From an uncultured Ruminococcus sp. (GTDB lineage Bacteria; Bacillota; Clostridia; Oscillospirales; CAG-272), in contig CACXCL010000017.1 of assembly GCA_902766115.1 (NCBI GenBank), forward strand, positions 1-10,552: a stretch of DNA of 10,552 bases, read 5' to 3'. A program made the position numbers and the translations under genes. Positions 1-7,017 of the stretch are shown here, piece by piece (position 1 is the first letter of the stretch; every line of letters begins with the position of its first letter). The notes under the pieces were generated by a model. The model did no database searches. It was not told the DNA's origin and worked only from the letters and a program-made list of their open reading frames with translations.

Positions 1-1343
<1,343 letters not shown>

Positions 1344-1385
1344 TGTTAACTCCCGATTTTATGTAAAGTCTGAAAAACAGGATCT

Positions 1386-2360
1386 TCAGTCGAGGCAGAA
1401 CTTCGCGATGATCTCCGCAGCACCTTCGGCGTCGGACGGATCCACGGTCTCCGCCGGGGACCCGATATATTTTGCCGGGACGCAGACCGCACCGGAGGGA
1501 GCGCCCGCGCCCGTCCGCTGGATGGAGAAGGCGTCAATTATCCCCGCCTTTTTTTCGGCGGCGACGGAATACCCGACTCCCGCCTTTTCCGCCGCCCGTT
1601 TCAGCGCGTCCGTCACGTCCGGATCGGGCACGAAGCGCTCGCCCAAGGCGAGTATCGACGGGCCCTCGCCGGTCTTGCGGGGCGTCCCCTCACCGGCGGG
1701 GATGGCGCTCACCGATACGGCGCGGTCCGGTTTTATCCTCGCGGCGGCGGGTCCCGCGCCACGTGCGCCCACCTTCCCGTGAGCGGTGAAAGCAAGGTAA
1801 ATATCGTTCCCTCGCGCCACGCCTGCCAGCTTTTCGTAAACCCCGAGCAGAACGGCGACGCCGGCTTTGGCAGCCGCAGAGGGTGCGCAGATCAGCTTGT
1901 CCGACGGAGACGCCGCGGAAGACGCGGGTCTGAGACAAACTCCCGTTGCCGCCAGCGACAGAGCCTCCTCCTTCGAGGACGCGCCCACGTCCGCGCAAAA
2001 AGACAGGACGTCGTCCTTTTTTTCGCGGTCGAGAGGCAGGATGACCCCCGTCAGACCGTTCTCGAATTCCGCCGCGGCGTAAGAGACCGACCCGAGATCG
2101 GGATCCCCCAGCATGGCGAAGCGCAGACGGCCTTCGCCGTCGGCGTCGTTGACCACGAACACGGGCTCGTCCATGGAGGCGGAGATCATTATCCTCGCCC
2201 CCTCGCCATCCGCGTTCTTCGGCAGACGGACGATGAGACTGCCCATGGCGTCCGTCACGGTCTCTGCGCCGGCGATTTTATTCTTCACGTAATCCCGCAC
2301 CCTGTCTTCCCTTCCGGGAGGAGAGATGATCCGGGACAGCTCAAGAATCGTATTTTTCAT
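1386..2360 (-). CDS. M42-family aminopeptidase-like protein lacking all metal ligands (pseudoenzyme; M42-c)
   Basis: This 324-residue protein aligns by eye along its whole length with the two M42 peptidase genes just upstream, but is about 30-45 residues shorter. Landmarks are kept: the N-terminal helix with ISPPGRED (12-19), the strand before the first ligand (ISASMDE, 59-65), the GVAVLL helix (167-172), FTAHGKVGARGA (191-202) and VCVPAKYIGSP (292-302). At each place where M42 enzymes bind the two metals the residue is changed: His to Ser62, Asp to Ala163, the Glu-Glu pair to Gly195-Lys196 (catalytic base and ligand), Asp/Glu to Ser218, and the last His to Gly300. Hydrolysis by the known mechanism should be impossible. 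The frame is open, with an AAAGGA site 10 nt before ATG and a 21-nt gap from M42-b, so it looks maintained rather than decayed. A structural or regulatory subunit of an M42 (TET-like) particle is an inference. Calling it an M42 relative is secure; its role is unknown. Confidence 0.88.
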   Translation of the reverse strand: MKNTILELSRIISPPGREDRVRDYVKNKIAGAETVTDAMGSLIVRLPKNADGEGARIMISASMDEPVFVVNDADGEGRLRFAMLGDPDLGSVSYAAAEFENGLTGVILPLDREKKDDVLSFCADVGASSKEEALSLAATGVCLRPASSAASPSDKLICAPSAAAKAGVAVLLGVYEKLAGVARGNDIYLAFTAHGKVGARGAGPAAARIKPDRAVSVSAIPAGEGTPRKTGEGPSILALGERFVPDPDVTDALKRAAEKAGVGYSVAAEKKAGIIDAFSIQRTGAGAPSGAVCVPAKYIGSPAETVDPSDAEGAAEIIAKFCLD

Positions 2361-2381
2361 CTTCTCACGTTCCTTTCCGCC

Positions 2382-3443
2382 TTATTTCAGCGCGCGGAGC
2401 ACCGCCGCGGCGAGCCGCTCGATGGAGAGGAAATCCTCCTCGCGGATCACGTTGGACGCGGTGTGGATATACCTGGCGGGAGCGGAGATCGCCGCCACCC
2501 GGACGCCCTCTCCGGACCGCTGGATCTTCGACGAATCGTTGCCGCCGGAGACGAATCTTTTTACCTGACAGGGGATGGAGTTTTTCTCCGCGGTGTCGAG
2601 GATAAGCCGAGCGAATTCCATGTCGTAGACCGTGCCCCGGTCGGCAAGGGAAACGGCTCCGCCGCGTCCCTGCTCGGCGACCCGCTGGGTATCCGGCGTC
2701 CCGTCCACGTCGGCGACCGCAGTTGCCTCGAACACTATCGCGTGAGACGGGCGTATCAGATTCGCGGCGCAGGCTGCGCCGGAGATCCCGAGCTCCTCCC
2801 GGCAGGTGAATGCGAAATAAGTATCGAAGGGAAGCCGCTCTCCGGACTTCCGGATATCCCGCAGAGTGTCTATGAGGACCGCGCATCCGAGGCGATCGTC
2901 TATGGCCTTGCCCTTCAGCATCCGCCCGTTCTGTCCGAACCGGACGAAATCGGAGCGGAAAGTGCCGAAATCGCCTTTTTTCACCAGTTTTTCGGCCTCC
3001 TCGCGACTCGAGGCGCCGATATCGATATAAAGATCCCGGTAGGGCGGGAGGCCCTTGTCTTCCGACAAATGTATCGGCACCATCCCGACGCATCCGTTGA
3101 CCTGTCCCCTGCCGTCTCCGATGGTGACGTACTGTCCGGCGAGGATCTTCGGGTCCCGGGCGGACAGGGGCGCCATCTTAAGCGTTCCGTCGTCCTCGAT
3201 CGAGGCGACCATGAAGCCCACCTCGTCCATGTGCGCGGAGAGCATCACCCGCTTCTCCGACGCGCCGGTCCCTTTAAGATACGCTATGACGCTTCCGGAT
3301 CTGTCCCTGACGATCCGGTCCGCCGCCGGCGAGACGATCTTTTCTATGAGCTCCGCCACCGGATCCTCGCATCCGGAGGGACCGAAGGCGAGAGACAGTT
3401 CCCTGAGAAGTTCTGTCCCGCGCAGGGTCGTTAAATCACTCAT
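2382..3443 (-). CDS. M42-family metallo-aminopeptidase, catalytically intact (M42-b)
   Basis: A 353-residue M42 peptidase. Family members are cytosolic two-metal aminopeptidases, several of which form hollow tetrahedral 12-mers (TET) that trim short peptides. All expected residues are present: AHMDEVG with His71 and Asp73, IDDRLG with bridging Asp182, REELG with Glu216 (base) and Glu217, Glu239 in the FEAT segment where many relatives have Asp, and ARYIHTAS with His327. The frame extends upstream to 3497, but the ATG at 3443 is chosen because GGGAGG sits 8 nt before it and the start overlaps the stop of M42-a as ATGAGTGA, a typical translational coupling. The substrate preference cannot be read; annotations such as glutamyl aminopeptidase or endoglucanase that are attached to this family would be guesses. 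It is the middle member of a three-gene M42 series. Confidence 0.93.
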   Translation of the reverse strand: MSDLTTLRGTELLRELSLAFGPSGCEDPVAELIEKIVSPAADRIVRDRSGSVIAYLKGTGASEKRVMLSAHMDEVGFMVASIEDDGTLKMAPLSARDPKILAGQYVTIGDGRGQVNGCVGMVPIHLSEDKGLPPYRDLYIDIGASSREEAEKLVKKGDFGTFRSDFVRFGQNGRMLKGKAIDDRLGCAVLIDTLRDIRKSGERLPFDTYFAFTCREELGISGAACAANLIRPSHAIVFEATAVADVDGTPDTQRVAEQGRGGAVSLADRGTVYDMEFARLILDTAEKNSIPCQVKRFVSGGNDSSKIQRSGEGVRVAAISAPARYIHTASNVIREEDFLSIERLAAAVLRALK

Positions 3444-4545
3444 TTTCGCCGCCTCCCTCACCGTATACTTTGTCGAACACGCTCCGGGCGGGCTCACGGA
3501 CCTCCCGCCACTCCCGGGCGATATCCCGGTCGCGTATCACCGCGCCGATGAGCTCTATGAATCTTTCGGCGTCAGCGAGAGAAAGCGTCTCGCTGAAGGT
3601 GTGCATCCCACCGAGGGGTATGCTCACCACCGCCGCGGGGATCCCGTCGCCCACCAGGACCAGCGTGTTGGCGTTGGTGCCCGTGTTCGACGATTCCACA
3701 ACCGTGGTGTGCGGGATACCGCGCGCCTCGGCGATACCTATTATCTGATCCGTCAGCCTGCGGCAGGTCACGGCGGAAAGGGAGATCATGGGTCCCCCGC
3801 CCCGCCTGCCGGATTCCCGCTTCTCAACGCCGGGAGCCGTGGCGAAATTCACGTCCGTCACCACGGCGTAATCGGGATCTATGGCAGCCGCGGCGCAGGA
3901 CGCGCCTCCGCCGCCCACCTCCTCGCGGGAGGAGAGCACCACGTAAACGTCGCCTGCAAGCTCGTCCGCAGGGACGTCCGCCGCGGCGCAGACCAGCGCC
4001 GCCGCGCAGCTTTTGTCGTCGAACCCGCGCCCGGCGACGACTCCGAAGCCGAGATCGCACCCCGTCGCCCGGTATCCCACCGGATCGCCGACGGAGATTA
4101 TTTTCTCAAGTTCTTCCTTTTCGTATCCGGTATCTATCCGGAGAGTATCAAACGTCGGTTTCTTCCCCTCGTCCTCTTTTTTGGCAAGATGAGGCGGGGT
4201 GACCGAGAACACGCCGTAGACCTTCTCCTTTCCGTAGATCGTGACCTCGGAGGAGCTGAGTATCGCCGTATCGACGCCGCCGGATGGGGTCACCTTGACG
4301 AATCCCCCGTCCAGTATTTCGCTGACCGTCATGCCGACCTCGTCGAAATGGGCGTCGAGCATTATGCGCGGCGCGTCGGCGGCGCCGCATTTTTTCAGCA
4401 GGATCACGTTGCCCACGCCGTCCACCGTCGCGGAGTCGAAATACCGCTCCACAAGGGGCAAAAGCTCACGCGACGCCCGTTTTTCGTTGCCGGAAACGGA
4501 CATGACGGAACACATCCGCCCCAGCAGTTCTTTGTAATCTGTCAT
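3436..4545 (-). CDS. M42-family metallo-aminopeptidase, catalytically intact (M42-a)
   Basis: A 369-residue M42 peptidase and the first of the three tandem copies. The metal and catalytic residues are complete: DAHFDEVG with His66 and Asp68, RGFDDKS with Asp176, SREEVG with Glu208 and Glu209, VTDVNFA with Asp231 and GGMHTFSE with His315. The segment GVFSVTPPHL (111-120) is the region before the family's dimerisation domain. Its sequence differs clearly from M42-b (for example HFDEVG against HMDEVG, and Asp rather than Glu as fourth ligand), so the copies are old paralogues, not a recent duplication. GGGAGG lies about 9 nt before the ATG, 18 nt after the murD stop; the end overlaps the M42-b start by 8 nt. 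The protein has no signal peptide, consistent with cytoplasmic peptide turnover. The C-terminal tail (EGGGENE) is acidic and probably disordered. Confidence 0.93.
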   Translation of the reverse strand: MTDYKELLGRMCSVMSVSGNEKRASRELLPLVERYFDSATVDGVGNVILLKKCGAADAPRIMLDAHFDEVGMTVSEILDGGFVKVTPSGGVDTAILSSSEVTIYGKEKVYGVFSVTPPHLAKKEDEGKKPTFDTLRIDTGYEKEELEKIISVGDPVGYRATGCDLGFGVVAGRGFDDKSCAAALVCAAADVPADELAGDVYVVLSSREEVGGGGASCAAAAIDPDYAVVTDVNFATAPGVEKRESGRRGGGPMISLSAVTCRRLTDQIIGIAEARGIPHTTVVESSNTGTNANTLVLVGDGIPAAVVSIPLGGMHTFSETLSLADAERFIELIGAVIRDRDIAREWREVREPARSVFDKVYGEGGGENE

Positions 4546-4563
4546 TTTTACCGTCCTCCCGTC

Positions 4564-5994
4564 TCACATCGCCCTGACGAGCTCCTTGAAGCGGCGACCC
4601 CTTTCCTCGAAATTCTCAAACCTGTCGAAGCTGGCGCAGGCGGGAGACAGTATCACCGTCTCGCCGTCCCCGGCGACAGACGCGGCGCGTCCCACGGCGT
4701 CGTCGAAGTCGCCTCCGTCGAGAAGGAGAAATCCTCCGTCCCGACGCCTCTCCCACAAGGGAGACGACGTGATCGCGGTCCTTATCTTTTCCGCCGTGGC
4801 GCCGGTGAGCACCACCGCGCGTACCGTTTCGTTCGAGAGTACCGCTTCCGCAAGCGGCTCAAAGGGGATGTTCTTGTCGTATCCGCCGCAGATGACCGTG
4901 ATCATCCTCTCCGGCATGGTGTCGCTCAGCGCCGACAGCGCCGCCGCGGTCCTCGTGGGGGATGAGTCGATGGAACCGTTGTAGTACCTGACTCCCCGAT
5001 ATTCCCTCACGAATTCCAGCCGGTGTTCCACACCCGGGAAGGTCTGCGCCACGCGGCGCGCCGCCTCCGGATCCAGTTCTTCGCCCGCGGCGGCGATGGC
5101 CGCCATGTAATTCTCAACGTTGTGCATCCCGGGCAGAAGTATGTCGGACCGGGATATAAACTTCCGCTCTTCTCCGCCCCGGCTGCGCTTTACGATCTCG
5201 CCGTTTTTCAGATAGATGGCGGAGTCTCCGTCCCTCAGCGCCGTGTCGGGCACTGTCGTACGCGAGAAAAACGTCACGGGGCATCCCGCGCTCTCCCCGA
5301 TCTCTCTTGTCACGGGACAGTCAAAGTTCAGTACCGCCCGCCCCACGTGAAGGAGGATCCTCTTTTTCGCCTCGATATATTCGTCCATACCGGTGTGCCA
5401 GTTGAGGTGGTTCGGCGTCACGTTGGTGATCACCGCCGCCTCCACCGGCGCGTCGGCGGTCATAAGCTGGAACGATGAAAGCTCCACCGCCGCCTTGTCC
5501 TCGGGTCCCATCTCAGGGTAAAGATGAAACAGCGGGCGGCCTATATTGCCCCCGAGGTACGTTTTTCCTCCGGGAAGCGTCTCAAGGAGCTTCGAGAGCA
5601 CCGTGGTCGTGGTGGATTTGCCGTCGCTGCCGGTAACGGCGAACACACGGCACTCCGTATGGGTGAGGAACAGCTCCATCTCCGACGTGAGGATCGCTCC
5701 GCGGCTCACAGCCCCGGTGAATTCCGGAATGTCGGGCCTTATCCCTGGGGAACGGATGATGACGTCCTCGTCAAGACCGTCGAGATATCTCTCTCCGGTG
5801 ATGAGGGCGGCTCCGCAGCTCTTTATTGTCCCGGCTTTTTCGCCGAGTTTTTCTTCGGTCTTGCCGTCGCGGACGGTGACGCGCGCTCCCCTGCCTATGA
5901 GAAAGGGGATCAGCGGCATGTTCGACACGCCCGCCCCGATCAGGGCGACTGTCATCCCGTCCAGCCTTTCGGCGAGCCTGTTTTTATTATCCAT
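4564..5994 (-). CDS. murD: UDP-N-acetylmuramoyl-L-alanine--D-glutamate ligase
   Basis: MurD adds D-glutamate to UDP-MurNAc-L-Ala with ATP in cytoplasmic peptidoglycan precursor synthesis. The 476 residues show the three Mur-ligase domains: an N-terminal nucleotide-fold (ALIGAGVSNMPLIPFL, 17-32), the ATPase domain with P-loop GSDGKST (122-128, Lys126), ELSSFQL (171-177, Glu171), NHLNWH (195-200, His196) and the Lys210 of EAKKRI that should be carbamylated, then EHR (323-325) and the C-terminal domain with SPACASFDRFENFEERG (450-466). GSDGK instead of GTNGK is common in clostridial MurD. One change stands out: the conserved N-D-S motif (Asp317 of the E. coli enzyme, an ATP-site residue) reads N339-G340-S341. 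The start has AAGGAGAG 8 nt upstream and a promoter some 60 nt upstream. It heads the operon with the M42 genes, away from the usual dcw cell-wall cluster as far as this window shows. Confidence 0.95.
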   Translation of the reverse strand: MDNKNRLAERLDGMTVALIGAGVSNMPLIPFLIGRGARVTVRDGKTEEKLGEKAGTIKSCGAALITGERYLDGLDEDVIIRSPGIRPDIPEFTGAVSRGAILTSEMELFLTHTECRVFAVTGSDGKSTTTTVLSKLLETLPGGKTYLGGNIGRPLFHLYPEMGPEDKAAVELSSFQLMTADAPVEAAVITNVTPNHLNWHTGMDEYIEAKKRILLHVGRAVLNFDCPVTREIGESAGCPVTFFSRTTVPDTALRDGDSAIYLKNGEIVKRSRGGEERKFISRSDILLPGMHNVENYMAAIAAAGEELDPEAARRVAQTFPGVEHRLEFVREYRGVRYYNGSIDSSPTRTAAALSALSDTMPERMITVICGGYDKNIPFEPLAEAVLSNETVRAVVLTGATAEKIRTAITSSPLWERRRDGGFLLLDGGDFDDAVGRAASVAGDGETVILSPACASFDRFENFEERGRRFKELVRAM

Positions 5995-6053
5995 ATCGAT
6001 GCTCTCCTTGCTCCGCCCCGTTCTCAGACGGCACGGCGGCCAAATACAGTATT

Positions 6054-6082
6054 ATTATATATAATATCTCCCCTTTGTGCAA
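6054..6082 (-). promoter_or_regulatory. Sigma-A type promoter for the murD-M42-comM operon
   Basis: On the minus strand TTGCAC (6082-6077) and TATAAT (6059-6054) are separated by exactly 17 bp. The predicted start is near 6047, giving a leader of about 53 nt before the murD ATG. The -10 lies in a 14-bp AT palindrome (6053-6066), so TATAAT also reads on the plus strand at 6060-6065, but no -35 is found for that direction. Confidence 0.75.
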
Positions 6083-6169
6083 CACTTTTCTGCGCGGCGG
6101 GACAAAATAAGACCTTCCCCGTGGGACGGCGAGCCGGGGATGCGAATATACTGTTCCGTGAGGACGTTT

Positions 6170-6199
6170 TTGACAAAAAGAGGCGCCGCGACGTTTAAT
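6170..6199 (+). promoter_or_regulatory. Probable promoter for the mazF-like gene
   Basis: TTGACA (6170-6175) is followed after 18 bp by TTTAAT (6194-6199). This is the best plus-strand match upstream of the toxin gene and would give a leader of about 125 nt. The -10 is weaker than the others in the window. Confidence 0.55.
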
Positions 6200-6203
6200 C
6201 GCG

Positions 6204-6322
6204 GGCAGGACTGCCAATAATAAGGCACGGGAGAAGCGGTGAAAACGTTCTCCGCCCGCGGTTCTGCCGCGGGGAAGTTCATAAGATCGGATCATGCGGG
6301 ATCATCCCGTGGAAAGGGACGG
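6204..6322 (+). promoter_or_regulatory. Hairpin-rich leader of the mazF-like gene
   Basis: The predicted leader can form successive stems: GGCA-GGAC-TGCC (6204-6215); GGAGAA (6230-6235) with TTCTCC (6248-6253); and directly next to it CCCGCGG (6255-6261) with CCGCGGG (6267-6273) around a 5-nt loop. A near-palindrome CGGGAT-C-ATCCCG lies at 6297-6309, and a weak 4-bp stem CCGT/ACGG (6307-6322) would put the GGAAAGGG ribosome binding site in its loop. None has a T-tract, so they are not terminators. A regulatory role is inference; the G+C richness makes chance hairpins likely. Confidence 0.35.
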
Positions 6323-6331
6323 TTTTTAAAT

Positions 6332-6694
6332 ATGACCGTAAAAAGAGGAGATATATATTACGCCGACCTGAGCCCCGTGGTCGGAAGCGAGCAGGGAGGC
6401 ATGAGACCCGTGCTCATCGTGCAGAACGACGTGGGAAACAAGCACTCTCCCACAGTGATCGCGGCGGCGATAACGAGCCGGATGGACAAAACGAAGCTGC
6501 CCACACATATCGACATCATAGCGGATAAAGTGGGGCTCGTGAGAGATTCCGTCGTTCTGCTGGAGCAAATACGGACAATAGACAAAAGACGGCTCGGGGA
6601 GAAAATGGGCCATCTCGACGACGAGATGATGAGCGCGGTAAACGAGGCTATCTCGGTAAGCTTCGGTCTCAGCGGCAACACAGGGACCGTATAG
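6332..6694 (+). CDS. mazF: MazF/PemK-family mRNA interferase (EndoA type), no adjacent antitoxin seen
   Basis: The 120-residue protein is a close match in layout to the Bacillus EndoA/MazF toxin, a ribonuclease that cuts mRNA at short motifs. It opens MTVKRGDIYYADLSPVVGSE and continues with GGMRPVLIVQND, in which Arg25 is the expected catalytic arginine; AAAITSR places Thr48 as the second catalytic residue; VLLEQIRTIDKRRL (75-88) is the conserved dimer segment. The length is normal (about 115-120). The open frame runs back to a GTG at 6239, but the family start and a GGAAAGGGA site 12 nt before the ATG at 6332 support the shorter form. In Bacillus a MazE-like antitoxin gene lies immediately upstream. 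Here the 337 nt between murD and this gene hold no convincing antitoxin; the longest upstream frames are short and without similarity I recognise. It is convergent with the tail-fibre-like gene and shares a terminator with it. Confidence 0.93.
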   Translation: MTVKRGDIYYADLSPVVGSEQGGMRPVLIVQNDVGNKHSPTVIAAAITSRMDKTKLPTHIDIIADKVGLVRDSVVLLEQIRTIDKRRLGEKMGHLDDEMMSAVNEAISVSFGLSGNTGTV

Positions 6695-6740
6695 CAGAAA
6701 AGCCGTGCCGCCGAAGCGACACATTTTCGGGAAAGTTATA

Positions 6741-6788
6741 AAAAGCCGGCTGAAGTAAGGACAAAAAATCCTTATTTCAGCCGGTTTT
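6741..6788. terminator. Bidirectional rho-independent terminator between convergent genes
   Basis: The arms 6746-6761 and 6769-6784 pair over 16 bp with one G-T wobble around a 7-nt loop. TTTT follows on the plus strand (ending mazF transcription 50 nt after its stop). The AAAA at 6741-6744 gives a T-run on the minus strand, so it also serves the gene at 7018-8751. Confidence 0.85.
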
Positions 6789-7017
6789 CCTGCGGCGCAA
6801 CGTCCGATGAAGGACATTTGCGCATCTGACGTCGAAAATTGAGATCCTCCCGCCCGGGGGACCCGAAATCCGCAAGTTCGCTCAGTGAAACCCCGCACCC
6901 GCCGTGGAGGCGGATCTCACTGCCCGCAGGGCGATTTCACCGCAGGAGGCGATTTCTCCCGCCCTGCGGGGGTGGATTTCGATGCCGTCTTCCCCGAGGG
7001 ACAGTCGGTTTCTTCGG
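6789..7017. repeat. Gene-free 3' region with GATTTC/GAAATC short repeats and an 11-bp inverted repeat
   Basis: No protein gene is supported here. Next to the terminator is a hairpin (GCGCAA/TTGCGC and GTCC/GGAC, 6795-6823). Further on, two inverted-sense units (GAAATC 6865-6870, GTGAAA 6885-6890) face four plus-sense units (GATCTC 6913-6918; GATTTC 6933-6938, 6951-6956, 6975-6980), spaced 18-24 nt and separated by GC-rich blocks. The blocks CCCGCAGGGCG (6923-6933) and CGCCCTGCGGG (6960-6970) are perfect inverted repeats flanking two of the units. I recall similar GAAATC-plus-GC-palindrome arrays scattered in genomes of gut Clostridia, but that is memory, not shown here. The region would be the 3' untranslated part of the tail-fibre-like transcript. 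Confidence 0.55.

Noticed and set aside
1344..1385. Separate promoter for comM in the 42-nt gap
   Set aside because: TAAAAT is present but no acceptable -35 at the right distance.
2382..3497. Longer M42-b start at 3497
   Set aside because: It would overlap M42-a by 62 nt and lacks a ribosome binding site, while the ATG at 3443 has GGGAGG at 8 nt and family-like N-terminal length.
1779..4965. Very long plus-strand open frames (551 and 636 codons) opposite the M42 and murD genes
   Set aside because: They are antisense to genes with clear family motifs, have no ribosome binding site or recognisable domains, and arise from the GC-rich codon pattern of the real strand.
6060..6065. Plus-strand TATAAT inside the murD promoter as a divergent mazF promoter
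   Set aside because: There is no -35 match or extended -10, and it lies about 270 nt from the mazF start; TTGACA-18-TTTAAT at 6170-6199 is better.
6140..6329. Small frames upstream of mazF as antitoxin (26 codons from 6140; 11 codons from 6294)
   Set aside because: Too short for a MazE-like protein, with no ribosome binding site and no AbrB-type sequence.
6861..6983. Possible CRISPR array
   Set aside because: The units are only 6-10 bp, occur in both orientations and are spaced irregularly at 18-24 nt; there are no cas genes.
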